Below the pieces are notes generated by a model. The model was given only the letters and a program-made list of their open reading frames with translations, did not search any database and was not told the origin of the DNA. A DNA stretch of 64,000 bases from GCA-2724215 sp015660315 (lineage in GTDB: Bacteria; Latescibacterota; UBA2968; UBA8231): positions 1-64,000 of the forward strand of contig JAPYQE010000004.1 in the NCBI GenBank assembly GCA_029941315.1. The letters are read 5' to 3'. Each line of letters begins with the position of its first letter. Position 1 is the first letter of the stretch. A program made the position numbers and the translations under genes. Positions 25,987-34,538 of the stretch are shown in pieces.

Positions 25987-26399
25987 CTATTCGATCAGTT
26001 CAAAACTCAGCGTGCGCTCGCCGACCCGGCGGTCGAAGGCCAGCGCCGTGCGCACGTCTGCCTGAAAGACGACGACGATCTCGCGTTGACCGTGGCCGTG
26101 TCTTCGCCTAGCAGCCCGAGCACCATGTCTTTGGGATGGTAGCGGTCGTACATGACCATGTTGTTATGGGGGCCGCCGGTATTGCCGAAGTCGCTACCCT
26201 CGTCGTCAAAATTGATGCCCAAGACGGCTTCGCCGCGCAAATTCCAGACGCTGTCGGTTGCTGCGTCGCGGAAGGTCAGCAGCGAGAAGTCGGCGCTTTT
26301 GTCGGTTGCGGCCGGGGCACTCGGGCGGAAGATGGGCTCTTTTTTGCTCCTGCAGGCCGATACGAGCAACGCTGCATACAGGCATATGATGCGGTACAT
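25987..26399 (-). pseudogene. Small lipoprotein gene, frameshifted
   Basis: The gene starts with a lipoprotein signal (LYAALLVSAC) followed by a short protein containing TFRDAATDSVWNLRGEAVLG, MVMYDRYHPKDMVLGLLGED. After that the frame loses sense, and GQREIVVVFQADVRTALAFD and RRVGERTLSFELIE continue in another frame to a stop at 25987-25989. One indel near 26095 joins the two. The fragments DSVWNLRGEA and ALAFDRRVGERTLSFEL resemble pieces of DUF3179-type proteins, but the order does not match cleanly. It lies between the exported protease and hemB. Confidence in decay is moderate, in family low. Confidence 0.5.
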
Positions 26400-26496
26400 G
26401 GCCTACCTCCGTATGGCCTGAAATCAGCAGCGGCGTTGCTGTGCCTCAGTGAAGTATTTACATTGCCTGCGTCATAAAATCCAACTGGAGATACTC

Positions 26497-27483
26497 ATGG
26501 ACCTGACTAAAAGACCCCGGCGTCTGCGCCGCTCGGAAGCTATGCGCAGCCTGGTGCGCGAGACGAGCGTGCGCGTCGATGACCTGATCTATCCGATGTT
26601 TGTTACCGAAGGCCAAAAGACGCGCGAGCCGATCGACTCAATGCCCGGGCAATTTCGTTTTAGCGTCGATGAACTGGTGGCCGAATGCCAGGAGCTCAGG
26701 GATTTGGGTATCCCGGCGGTTAATCTCTTCGGTTATTCGACCGAGAAAGACGATATGGCGAGTAAATCCTACGATCCGGAGGGGCTGATCCAGCGGGCAG
26801 TGCGCGGCATTAAGGCGCAGGTGCCCGAGCTTTGCGTGCAAACCGATATCGCGCTCGATCCTTATACTAACCACGGCCACGACGGATTGGTCGTCGATGA
26901 TGAGATTATAAACGACGAAACGGTAGAGGTTTTATGCAAGATGGCGCTGTCGCACGCCGAAGCCGGGGTCGATTGGGTGGCGCCATCGGATATGATGGAC
27001 GGTCGAGTGGGCGGTATTCGCCAGGCGCTGGACGCAGAGGGGCATACCAATGTCGGCATTTTGGCCTATTCGGCTAAGTATGCCTCGTGTTTTTACGGGC
27101 CGTTTCGCGGCGCGTTAGACTCGGCGCCGAAGAAGGGCGACAAGAAGACCTATCAGATGGACCCCGCCAATGGTCGCGAGGCGCTGGTGGAGATCGCGCT
27201 CGATATCGAGCAAGGCGCTGACGTGGTGATGGTCAAACCGGCGTTGGCCTACTTGGATGTGATCGCGGCGGCGCGCGCGGCTTTTGATGTGCCGATCGCC
27301 GCGTATAATGTCTCGGGAGAATTTGGCATGATTACGGCGGCGGCGGAGCGGGGGTGGGTCGATCGAGAGAAGGCGATTATGGAGATGTTGACTTCTATTA
27401 AGCGGGCGGGAGCGGATATGATTTTGACGTATTTTGCCAAAGAGGTGGCGGGGATATTGATGAAAACGAGGCCAAGGAATTAG
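26497..27483 (+). CDS. hemB: Porphobilinogen synthase (delta-aminolevulinic acid dehydratase)
   Basis: A 328-residue HemB, which joins two 5-aminolevulinate molecules into porphobilinogen in haem biosynthesis. The Schiff-base lysines are K194 in AYSAKYAS and K247 in VVMVKPALAYLD. The metal-site segment reads DIALDPYTNHGHDGL: the three zinc Cys of the E. coli-type enzyme are replaced, two by Asp and one by Ala or nearby residues. The enzyme is therefore probably the Mg/K-dependent type. ATG 26497 has CTGGAG just upstream; an earlier ATG at 26449 lacks one. The gene ends at a bidirectional hairpin shared with the next, convergent gene. Confidence 0.95.
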   Translation: MDLTKRPRRLRRSEAMRSLVRETSVRVDDLIYPMFVTEGQKTREPIDSMPGQFRFSVDELVAECQELRDLGIPAVNLFGYSTEKDDMASKSYDPEGLIQRAVRGIKAQVPELCVQTDIALDPYTNHGHDGLVVDDEIINDETVEVLCKMALSHAEAGVDWVAPSDMMDGRVGGIRQALDAEGHTNVGILAYSAKYASCFYGPFRGALDSAPKKGDKKTYQMDPANGREALVEIALDIEQGADVVMVKPALAYLDVIAAARAAFDVPIAAYNVSGEFGMITAAAERGWVDREKAIMEMLTSIKRAGADMILTYFAKEVAGILMKTRPRN

Positions 27484-27526
27484 CTGCAATTTGGATGGAT
27501 GAGAAATTTTTTGACACAGAAAGAAA

Positions 27527-27560
27527 AACGTGCCACCGGCTGAAAAGTTGGTGGCACGTT
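27527..27560. terminator. Bidirectional intrinsic terminator between hemB and the MetE-like gene
   Basis: An 11-bp perfect stem AACGTGCCACC (27527-27537) with GGTGGCACGTT (27550-27560) and a 12-base loop. It is preceded by an A-rich run (AAAGAAAAA) and followed by CTTTCTTATTT. It can end transcription from both sides: hemB ends at 27483 and the minus-strand gene ends at 27579. Confidence 0.8.
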
Positions 27561-27578
27561 CTTTCTTATTTGTAGGAT

Positions 27579-28592
27579 CTAAAGCCCCAAGTACAGATCC
27601 CGCCCCTTGGCTAATGCCTCGATCTTGCGGTCGGCGATCGAGCGTTTGAGCATCCAGAAACCGCAGTCGGGATGGATATACTGGATGCGATCGGGACCGG
27701 CGGCGTTGACTGCGGCTGCGATAGAGCGGGCGATCTCTTCGGGGGTTTCGATGTGGTTGACCTTGATGTCGACGACGCCGATGCCGATGCCGATGCGCGG
27801 GTCTATTTCTTTTAGCACGTCGAGGTCGCTTACCGGGCGGTGCGCCAATTCCAATACCAAATGATCGGTGTGTAATTCATTGAGAAAAGCCAATAGCGCT
27901 TTCCACTCGCCCTGCTGGATGGTTTGGCCGCCGTAGTTGCCGAAGCAGAAGTGCACGGCGGTCTTGGTGCCCTCGTCGGCTTGGTCGAGCACGGCGTTGA
28001 TCGCGCGGGCGGCGAGGGGGCCGTCGGCGGGGTTGCCGGGGATATTGGCCTCGTCTATCTGGAGGCAGTCGCAGGGCAGGCCGCGCACTTGCTCGGCGAG
28101 GACCTGGGCGACACCCATCAATAGCGCCTCGAAATCGCCGTAATGGTGGTCGAGTAGGGTGCGAGCCAGCATATAAGGGCTGGTCAGCGTGAACTTGAAC
28201 GGACCGCCGGCGACGGCACCGGCGCGGGCGCAGTCAGAGAGTAGGTCGAGGCTACCCTCAGAAAGCTCGCTGTCGACCACTGCAGCGGGTTTGGCACGGA
28301 AACCCATGCTCTGCTTGGCGGCGAACTCCTCGGTCTCGCTGCGGCCGAAATCGGCGCGGGTCCCGCCCATCGGCCGGACGAAGTATTCGATCATACCATT
28401 GGTGTCGGGGTGGTTGGTGTCGAAACGGTAGAGTTCGCCGTCGGTGGGTAAGTCGATACCGGCCTGGCGCTGCGTGTCGAAGACGACGCGGGTGGCGTCG
28501 ATAACGCCCTGTTCAGAAGGCAGAGCTTGCAGCCATTCAGGTACGGGATAGGAGCCGACGGTGGTGGTCTGGATGGCAGGAGTGTTGGGCAT
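27579..28592 (-). CDS. MetE C-terminal-like (UROD/MetE superfamily) protein, second copy
   Basis: A 337-residue protein with the catalytic barrel of cobalamin-independent methionine synthase only. Marks are TTTVGSYPVPEWLQ at the start, zinc ligands in VHFCFGNYGG, a Glu region VLELAHRP, and the Cys in HPDCGFWMLKRS. It is a distant paralogue of the gene at 1480. GAGGAAAA lies just before ATG 28592. It is a single-gene unit between the hairpin and the EEP gene. Its methyl donor and acceptor are unknown; methionine synthesis is not excluded, but the enzyme lacks the N-terminal half of MetE. Confidence 0.82.
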   Translation of the reverse strand: MPNTPAIQTTTVGSYPVPEWLQALPSEQGVIDATRVVFDTQRQAGIDLPTDGELYRFDTNHPDTNGMIEYFVRPMGGTRADFGRSETEEFAAKQSMGFRAKPAAVVDSELSEGSLDLLSDCARAGAVAGGPFKFTLTSPYMLARTLLDHHYGDFEALLMGVAQVLAEQVRGLPCDCLQIDEANIPGNPADGPLAARAINAVLDQADEGTKTAVHFCFGNYGGQTIQQGEWKALLAFLNELHTDHLVLELAHRPVSDLDVLKEIDPRIGIGIGVVDIKVNHIETPEEIARSIAAAVNAAGPDRIQYIHPDCGFWMLKRSIADRKIEALAKGRDLYLGL

Positions 28593-28661
28593 GATTTTCC
28601 TCGGGTAGATATTGAAAGAACGGGAATATCAAATAAAGTTTTTGTGCCGCCGGCGCAATAT

Positions 28662-29687
28662 TTAGCGGATCGATTCCAATACTACATGTAAACCGCGGTG
28701 ATCGCTATTCGAGACTTTGACGACCTCGGCGGAGACGGTGCGAAAACCCTTGTGCAGGACGGCGTCGATACGTGCGAAGGGCAGCGAGGCGTGGTAGGTA
28801 TAGCCAAAACCGAAGCCGGCTTCGGTCCAGGCGTCATTGAGCAGGTCGCGCAGTGGGCGGTTGGAGCGGTAGATCGGCGTCGAGTTGAGGTCGCCGCCGA
28901 GGATTACGGGATGGTTGGTGGCGGCTATTTCCTTGGCTAGGATCTCGGATTGTTGTAAACGGAGTTTGGATGAGCCGAAAAGCACCCGCCCGCCCTGGAC
29001 TAGGGGCAACGATTCGAGGTGTACGGTGTAAAGGTCAACGGGCACTTCTTCGTAATTGATGCGGACCCGCGGGAAGTAGCGGATCTGGCGGGCCCAGGAA
29101 CGGGCGCGAACGGAAGGCAGGGTTTGCATGGGTGTTTTGCTCATGACCAAGCTGCCCATGCCGGCGTCGCGGCGCAGGATCTGAAAGTAGATGTGGTAGC
29201 CCAGTTGTTTGGCGAGCACTTCCCAGCCCTTTCTGTGGCCGACATAGGCTTCTTGCATCAGGACGATGTCGAAATCGCCCGAGGCGAGGATCCCGATAAA
29301 TTCCTCCGGGGATTCCATGCCGATGTTTTGCGTGTAGATGTGTAGGTAACCCGCGCGATCGGGTGGGGCTTGAGCTGCGGGCGAAGTGCCCATGGTGCTA
29401 AAGGTTTCGCCGATAATTAGTAAGGCGGCGAGGCCGGGCAGGATGGCGATCGGAATTTCCTCGCGCAGGATGGCGAGTGCAGCGACGGCGACGGCGAGGA
29501 CCAGTAGCATCAGGCGCAGAAAGGGCTGCGCGGCAAGGACCTCGAGTTCGATAAGGGCATTGCCGAGCAGATAGGGCAAGGCCGTGAGTATGAAGAGCAC
29601 GGCGGCGGTGCTCCAGAGAAGGATGGGCGGGCCGTTATCTTCGTAGTGATCTTTGCGTGGGCGTGCGCGCGTTGGGCGTCTGGCCAT
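28662..29687 (-). CDS. Endonuclease/exonuclease/phosphatase family protein with membrane N-terminus
   Basis: A 341-residue protein. The first ~110 residues contain three hydrophobic helices (LLWSTAAVLFILTALPYLLG, LMLLVLAVAVAALAIL, IAILPGLAALLIIG), followed by an EEP domain facing one side of the membrane. Catalytic motifs in order are YTQNIG, VLMQEAY, TVHLES, GGDLNSTP, RIDAVLH and SDHRGL. Relatives with this layout are common in bacterial genomes and are unassigned phosphodiesterases. Start ATG 29687 has no strong ribosome-binding site. The 69-base gap to the MetE-like gene allows co-transcription. Confidence 0.82.
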   Translation of the reverse strand: MARRPTRARPRKDHYEDNGPPILLWSTAAVLFILTALPYLLGNALIELEVLAAQPFLRLMLLVLAVAVAALAILREEIPIAILPGLAALLIIGETFSTMGTSPAAQAPPDRAGYLHIYTQNIGMESPEEFIGILASGDFDIVLMQEAYVGHRKGWEVLAKQLGYHIYFQILRRDAGMGSLVMSKTPMQTLPSVRARSWARQIRYFPRVRINYEEVPVDLYTVHLESLPLVQGGRVLFGSSKLRLQQSEILAKEIAATNHPVILGGDLNSTPIYRSNRPLRDLLNDAWTEAGFGFGYTYHASLPFARIDAVLHKGFRTVSAEVVKVSNSDHRGLHVVLESIR

Positions 29688-29754
29688 AGTATGGTAAATA
29701 TAAGCACTTCTGGTAGACTAGCTGTGGGGCGGCCCAGTTAAGACTATATCTTGG

Positions 29755-29789
29755 CTCATTCTCGCCCGCCATCCCTGGCGGGCTCCGAG
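29755..29789 (+). repeat. Interspersed palindromic element, copy A
   Basis: A 35-base sequence beginning CTCATTCTCGC and ending TCCGAG with a perfect 7-bp stem (CCCGCCA/TGGCGGG). A diverged copy with the same ends and core CCATCCCTG lies at 60984-61019. Both are intergenic and in the same orientation. Confidence 0.5.
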
Positions 29790-29859
29790 GGTGTTGCCTT
29801 GATGTTGCTGTCCTGCAAAATCGGGGCAACAATCTGCAACGTGTACTCCTCATCTTACA

Positions 29860-31272
29860 TTATTTAAGCAATGTCATTTTCCGCGCTTGACGTCTTTCCC
29901 CTTGACGCAATTCCACAAAATAAGAACCACTGCCCGCCGTAATTCCGTTATCGCCTCGACCGTCCCAGGTGTAGCGGTGCTCGCCGGCCTGCAATACACC
30001 GGCGAAGAGTGTGCGGACCCGGCGCCCCAAGAGGTCGTATACGGTCAGTTCGACCGAGGTATGCGCGCTGGCGATCTCGAAGGGGATCAGTGTTTCAGCG
30101 TTGAAAGGATTGGGGAAGGCGAACCCGAGGTCGCTTCGCTCGGGCAAGGCGAGGCCCGTCTCTCCTTCGACCGCGGTGGGCACGGGCACTGGGGCATCGC
30201 TGAGCACCGCGATGCTCGATGGGGGCAGGCTGGTAGAGATGGGACCGGCTATGAACTGGTCGGTGTCGGTATCGTAGAAGAGTAGGCCGCCGGTATCGGG
30301 GTCGGAGAAGGTGCCGCGGTCGGCGACGATCAGGCGCTTGCCATCGACGGCGAGACTAGGCGTGAAGCCGGTGGAGTGGTTGGCGAGTTTGTCGCCAACA
30401 GTGCCGTTGGCCAGATCTACGGGAAAGACATGGTTGGCGAAATTTTCGTCGGAGACGATGACATAGGCTTTATTGGCGGAGGCCAAATCGAGGAAGTTGA
30501 TATCGCCGCCGAGGGCGACTTCGGAGATGACGAGGCCCAGGCTAGTGCCATTGGCCAGGTCGAGCACTTCGATGCCACCGGCCATATCGCCGAAACCCGC
30601 AACTTCGGCGACAACGAGCCGATTGCCGGCGGCGACTACGCTGGTGGGATTGCCGGCGGATAGCAACCAGGCTTGTACGCCGTCGGTGTTCGGGTCCATG
30701 TCGACGAGCTGGTCGGTGTTGGTGTCGACGACGACTAGGATGCCTTGCGCGGCGGGTTTGAAACCCGCGTTGCGGTCTTGCAGTTGGCAGGCGATGTAGA
30801 GGCGGTCGCCGACGACGGCCATTTGTGACATCTCCGGTGCGCCGTCGACATCGGCGAACGCGCGGAGGTCTATTGTGCCGAGTTCACTGCCGTCCTGTGG
30901 GTTTACAATCAGCACTTGGGTATCGTCGTAGCGCGAGATGTAGGCCTTGCTGGGGGAGACGAATGCGATGTCGTGCGGGTTGGTGCCGTTGCCGGTTGAA
31001 AACTGCATCACCGGTGTGCGTGGGTCGCTTTCGTCGAGTACTAGCACATTGTCTTGGCCGAGGCGGTTGACGACATAGATCCGGCCTTGGTAATAGCGCA
31101 CGATGGTATCTGAATGCAGATTGAGCAGGTTCGTTTGTGCTTCTGCGGCACCCGACGGCAAATAAGCGGCGCTACCGCTGGCGAAGTCGGTGGTGGTCAC
31201 GAAGAGTCCAGATTGCGCGAGTGCACCGCTGCTAAGGGCGGAGAAGGTGATGAAGGTGAATAAAATGTTCAC
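29860..31272 (-). CDS. Secreted YncE-like beta-propeller in a B12 operon (BtuG-like)
   Basis: A 470-residue protein. Signal peptide MNILFTFITFSALSSGALA has no lipobox Cys. The mature part is a seven-bladed-type propeller of ~45-residue repeats (YVVNRLGQDNVLVLDE, AYISRYDDTQVLIVNP, LYIACQLQDRN, ILVVVDTNTDQLVD). The last ~85 residues are an FlgD/type-IX-like domain (FPNPFNAETLIPFEI ... GSYFVELRQGER). It begins 13 bases after the TonB-dependent receptor with AAAGGA before its GTG start, so it is under the same cobalamin riboswitch. In Bacteroides the surface propeller BtuG binds B12 beside BtuB; this protein is the same kind of fold in the same position, but homology is not proven. Confidence 0.75.
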   Translation of the reverse strand: MNILFTFITFSALSSGALAQSGLFVTTTDFASGSAAYLPSGAAEAQTNLLNLHSDTIVRYYQGRIYVVNRLGQDNVLVLDESDPRTPVMQFSTGNGTNPHDIAFVSPSKAYISRYDDTQVLIVNPQDGSELGTIDLRAFADVDGAPEMSQMAVVGDRLYIACQLQDRNAGFKPAAQGILVVVDTNTDQLVDMDPNTDGVQAWLLSAGNPTSVVAAGNRLVVAEVAGFGDMAGGIEVLDLANGTSLGLVISEVALGGDINFLDLASANKAYVIVSDENFANHVFPVDLANGTVGDKLANHSTGFTPSLAVDGKRLIVADRGTFSDPDTGGLLFYDTDTDQFIAGPISTSLPPSSIAVLSDAPVPVPTAVEGETGLALPERSDLGFAFPNPFNAETLIPFEIASAHTSVELTVYDLLGRRVRTLFAGVLQAGEHRYTWDGRGDNGITAGSGSYFVELRQGERRQARKMTLLK

Positions 31273-31285
31273 GGACGAGTCCTTT

Positions 31286-33577
31286 CTACGGAGTGAATAG
31301 GTTTTGCTTAATAGAGAGAAATAAGGCGCGGCCGGGCAGAGGATAACCCCAGAGATCGGCGATCTGGTTGTCGGTCAAGTTGCGCACTTCCCAGTTTAGG
31401 GCAGTGCGCGTGTTTAGGGCGATGCGCCCGCCGAGACCGTGCACCAGCCGTCTGGGCACAGGGCGCAAATTTGCGCGGTCCAGGTAGTGACGGCTTTCGC
31501 GGCTTAAAGCGTAGTGGGCGGAATGGCGGCCTTGTTCGATGTTCAGCCGAACTTCAAGCGCATGGCGCGGTGCGTTGGGTAGTTCGTTGCCGCGTTCGTA
31601 GGCGAAGCCGGAGCGGTTTTCCGCACGTTGGTAGGTGTAGTTGAAATCGATCCGGGTCCAGGCTAAGCGGGTTTGCAGGCGAGTTTCGACGCCGCTGAGT
31701 CGGGCGCGGCCGACATTGAGGGCGCGGGACACGGATTGGGAATTCTGCATAAAGCGAATCAGGTCATCGACCGAATTGCGATAATAGGCGATCTCGGCCA
31801 GGGATAAAAATCCCGCACCGCGATAGACTAGCCCGGCATCGGAATTGTTGCCGCGTTCGTTTTTGAGGTCGATATTGCCGATCACGGCGCCGCGGTTGCC
31901 GAAAAGCTCCTGGAAACTCGGGGGGCGTTGGCTGTGGCCGCGGTGGCCTTGTAGCGCGAAACCGTGGCCGATTTTCAGGCGCAAGCCCAGCCGCCAACTA
32001 CCGAGCCACTGGCTTTTTTCGCGCTCTGGGGTTAGCTGGCTATAGACGGAGGCATTCGGGCCGCGGAAGCGGTCGTCGAGCCTTTTGGTCTGTACTCCGG
32101 CCATAAGCGACAAGCGCCGGAGCGGGACCTCGACTTCGCTTCCGAGTGCTAGCTCTAGGCGTTGGAATGGCGGTTCGATTTCGGTGCCTAGTCGGTTTTC
32201 CCGCCGCTGTTGATCGGATCGCAGGAGGTCTTTGGGTTGGAAGGTCTGGCGGCGGGTTTCCGCGAAGCTGGTGAGCAGCGCGCTCTTGGGTAGTAGGGTG
32301 TTGATTTCGGCACGCACGCCGTGCGAGCTGATGGTGTTGCGATTGTGTTGGGTACCGGCGCCGACCTCGCCGTGCAGGTTTTTGTACTCGCTTTCTTGGG
32401 TGAGACGGTAGGCTTTAAGGCGATAGCCCGCGGTGGCGAATAGTGGGCCGAAGAGTTCGACTTCGCTGGCTTGGCGGCGGGTGTCGTAGCGGGTGTGCAG
32501 CGATTGGTTATTGCTGATACCGGGGATGCCGCGGTGGTTGAGATCGAAAGTCGCGTAGGCCTGCAGGCGATGGCCGCGCCAGTCGCGTTGGATCTTGCTG
32601 AGGGCCCGTAGGCCGGCGAAGTCGCTATTGCGTCGGCGGGTATATTGGTCGTCGTTGGCGTTATATTCGGTACCGTTGTCGTCGAGAAAGCGGAAGTCGT
32701 TTTCGCTGGCGCCGTAGTTGAGTAGGGCGCTATAGCGATAGGCACGGCGGCGGCCGTTGATGTTCAGGCCAAGCTGACGGGTGCGAAAGGAGCCATTGCC
32801 CGCGCTCAATCGCAGATGGGGTTTGTCGCCGGGGGCGCGGGTGCGGATATGCACCACGCCGCCGATGGCGTTGCCACCAAAGCGGGCGGGCACGGCCCCG
32901 CGGTAGACGTCGATGCTCTCTACGCCGGCCAGTGGCAAGTCGCCGAGGTCTACGCCGCCGCCCTGTGCCTGGTTGAGCGGTATGCCGTCGAGGAAGACCA
33001 GCACTTGTTCGGCGGTGGAGCCACGGATTGAGACGGTGCTGAAGCTGCCCAGGCCGCCGTAGCGGCGAATCTGCACGCCGACCGCTTTTTCGAGCAGTCG
33101 AGGTAGGTCGATGCCGGCGCTACCCTCCTTGGCGAGGTCGATGCGTTCGACAAAGGCCGGTGATTCGGCCGAGTCGCCCGCCCGGCGAATCTGCACGACC
33201 ATTTCGTCCATTAGCAGTGGGCGGGGTTCGAGGCGGATGGCCAGTAGGGTGTCGACGGGGGTTGTGATCTCGCGTTGGGTGGCAGTATAACCCAGATGTT
33301 CGATGCTGAGTCGCCAACGTCCGGGGGGCAGTTGTAGCGAGAATGCGCCGCCGGTATCGGAGTAGGTGGTCTGGGAAGGTGGTGCAAGGGCGGAGGCCAG
33401 TGACTCAACGCGGAGTAGGGCACTGGAAAGGGCAATGCCCGTGTCGGCGTCGCGCACCTGTCCACGCAGGGCTGAGGCCGGCGTGGACAGCAGCAACAAA
33501 ATGCCGCAGCGCGTTATATGCTTACAAAAAAACCCCGGCCTCAGATGAGGGCGGGGCGGGGCAAAATTGGCTTGCAC
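31286..33577 (-). CDS. TonB-dependent receptor, probably for cobalamin (BtuB-like)
   Basis: About 760 residues. A signal region (CGILLLLSTPASA) is followed by a carboxypeptidase-regulatory-like domain (GQVRDADTGIALSSALLRVE). Next comes a plug domain (PRLLEKAVGVQIRRYGGLGS, VFLDGIPLNQAQGG, DVYRGAVPARFGG) and a 22-strand-type barrel. It lies downstream of a cobalamin riboswitch, which indicates B12 or corrinoid uptake. The start is unsettled: the open frame runs to 33673 inside the aptamer, GTG 33577 precedes the terminator hairpin, and only TTG 33499 or non-standard codons lie after it. The boundary given here is the GTG. The barrel ends LSIKQNLFTP. Confidence 0.8.
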   Translation of the reverse strand: MQANFAPPRPHLRPGFFCKHITRCGILLLLSTPASALRGQVRDADTGIALSSALLRVESLASALAPPSQTTYSDTGGAFSLQLPPGRWRLSIEHLGYTATQREITTPVDTLLAIRLEPRPLLMDEMVVQIRRAGDSAESPAFVERIDLAKEGSAGIDLPRLLEKAVGVQIRRYGGLGSFSTVSIRGSTAEQVLVFLDGIPLNQAQGGGVDLGDLPLAGVESIDVYRGAVPARFGGNAIGGVVHIRTRAPGDKPHLRLSAGNGSFRTRQLGLNINGRRRAYRYSALLNYGASENDFRFLDDNGTEYNANDDQYTRRRNSDFAGLRALSKIQRDWRGHRLQAYATFDLNHRGIPGISNNQSLHTRYDTRRQASEVELFGPLFATAGYRLKAYRLTQESEYKNLHGEVGAGTQHNRNTISSHGVRAEINTLLPKSALLTSFAETRRQTFQPKDLLRSDQQRRENRLGTEIEPPFQRLELALGSEVEVPLRRLSLMAGVQTKRLDDRFRGPNASVYSQLTPEREKSQWLGSWRLGLRLKIGHGFALQGHRGHSQRPPSFQELFGNRGAVIGNIDLKNERGNNSDAGLVYRGAGFLSLAEIAYYRNSVDDLIRFMQNSQSVSRALNVGRARLSGVETRLQTRLAWTRIDFNYTYQRAENRSGFAYERGNELPNAPRHALEVRLNIEQGRHSAHYALSRESRHYLDRANLRPVPRRLVHGLGGRIALNTRTALNWEVRNLTDNQIADLWGYPLPGRALFLSIKQNLFTP
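33526..33556 (-). terminator. Riboswitch expression-platform terminator
   Basis: On the minus strand a G+C-rich hairpin (CCCCGCCCTCA with TGAGGCCGGGG, one mismatch) is directly followed by seven T at 33532-33526. It lies about 60 bases after the end of the cobalamin aptamer and before the receptor gene. This is the layout expected when ligand binding causes early termination. Confidence 0.8.
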
Positions 33578-33619
33578 CGGTGAGTCGCCTTTCCTTCGAA
33601 GGTATGCTCGACCTTGTCG

Positions 33620-33795
33620 TCCAGGCAGGTCTCCTGACTTCCGGCTCTTCTTGCGTCCCCCCTTCCCAGTCATAGGACCAGTGGGTAGAACGGGGGCAAG
33701 GACGGACTATGTCCGTCGGCCGATCACAGTGGCGGGACCGCGGCAGATTCGCACTGCCTTCCCTATTCTCCGGGTTTACACACCCGGCACCTGGA
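33620..33795 (-). promoter_or_regulatory. Cobalamin riboswitch
   Basis: The minus strand shows the conserved parts of the AdoCbl aptamer in order. GGGAA with GGCAGTGCGAATCTGCC (near 33755) comes first. The core CGCCACTGTGA follows near 33730. The long variable arm is next, and then the B12 box near the 3' end, AGTCAGGAGACCTGCC (33624-33639), differing by one base from the usual AGCCAGGAGACCTGCC. Ends are approximate. It precedes the TonB-dependent receptor and the propeller gene, so binding of cobalamin should lower their expression. Confidence 0.92.
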
Positions 33796-33819
33796 CCGAT
33801 CTATGTTGCTGTAGTGGCC

Positions 33820-33848
33820 GCTATATTTGTGTTGCGGCCAGTGATCAA
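33820..33848 (-). promoter_or_regulatory. Likely sigma70-type promoter of the B12 operon
   Basis: Minus-strand TTGATC (33848-33843) and TATAGC (33825-33820) are 17 bases apart. The implied start near 33813 would place the full riboswitch aptamer within the leader. Both boxes match consensus in four of six positions. Confidence 0.45.
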
Positions 33849-34013
33849 GTATGGAGCAAAAAGCGCCCTCGCGCCAGGGCAAAATGCAGTGGCCTAAAGG
33901 CGGATGCCGAGCTTCTGCATTGTTTTCAGTTGTTTAAGCCTTGCTTGAAGAGCGGCTCTTTACCACGACGATTGCATCGCCGCGACGGAGGCGGGCCACT
34001 TTTGCGGCAGGTG

Positions 34014-34529
34014 TTAGGTTTCCAATAATCTTGGCATCAGATCGACGAGATTGCAGGGCTGGTTGGTGGAGTCTAGTTGCGGGCCGATGAGTTTGTCCCA
34101 GCCGGTGGCGCAGGCACCCGAGGAACCGGGCAGGCTGAAGATGTAGGTACCGTTGGCGACGCCAGCGACGCAGCGCGACTGCAGAGTCGAGGCGCCGATT
34201 TCCTCGTAGGAAAGCATGCGGAAAACCTCGCCGAAACCCTCGATCTCCTTGTCGAATAATACGCTGAGCGCTTCGGGCGTGCCGTCGCGGCCGGTGAGAC
34301 CGGTGCCGCCGGTGGTGACTACGGCTTGCACCTTGTCGTCGGCGATCCATTGGGATACCTGGGCGCGTAGCTGGTATATATCGTCGAGCCGGATACACTT
34401 TTCGTGCAGGGTGTGCCCCGCTTCAGTGAGGCGTTCGACTAAGAGCTTGCCGGATTTGTCGGTCGATTCGTCGCGGGTGTCCGAGACGGTGAGTATGGCG
34501 ATGTTGACCGGGACACGTGCTTCAGACAT
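34014..34529 (-). CDS. moaB: MoaB/MogA molybdenum cofactor biosynthesis protein
   Basis: A 171-residue MoaB/MogA-type protein, which adenylylates molybdopterin during cofactor synthesis. The substrate loop is VVTTGGTGLTGRDGTPEAL, the N-terminal strand is NIAILTVSDTRDEST, and the C-terminal motif is SLPGSSGAC. Length and order match MoaB well. It lies between the B12 operon and the glutaminyl cyclotransferase gene, with only 10 bases to the latter, so these two may be co-transcribed. No other molybdenum genes are nearby. Confidence 0.92.
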   Translation of the reverse strand: MSEARVPVNIAILTVSDTRDESTDKSGKLLVERLTEAGHTLHEKCIRLDDIYQLRAQVSQWIADDKVQAVVTTGGTGLTGRDGTPEALSVLFDKEIEGFGEVFRMLSYEEIGASTLQSRCVAGVANGTYIFSLPGSSGACATGWDKLIGPQLDSTNQPCNLVDLMPRLLET

Positions 34530-34538
34530 GCGGATACC

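Noticed and set aside
33599..33900. Coding frames across the riboswitch region
   Set aside because: Conserved aptamer elements explain the sequence; the frames are chance.
33934..34398. 154-codon minus-strand frame within moaB
   Set aside because: It overlaps moaB in another frame and is rich in Arg/His/Pro.
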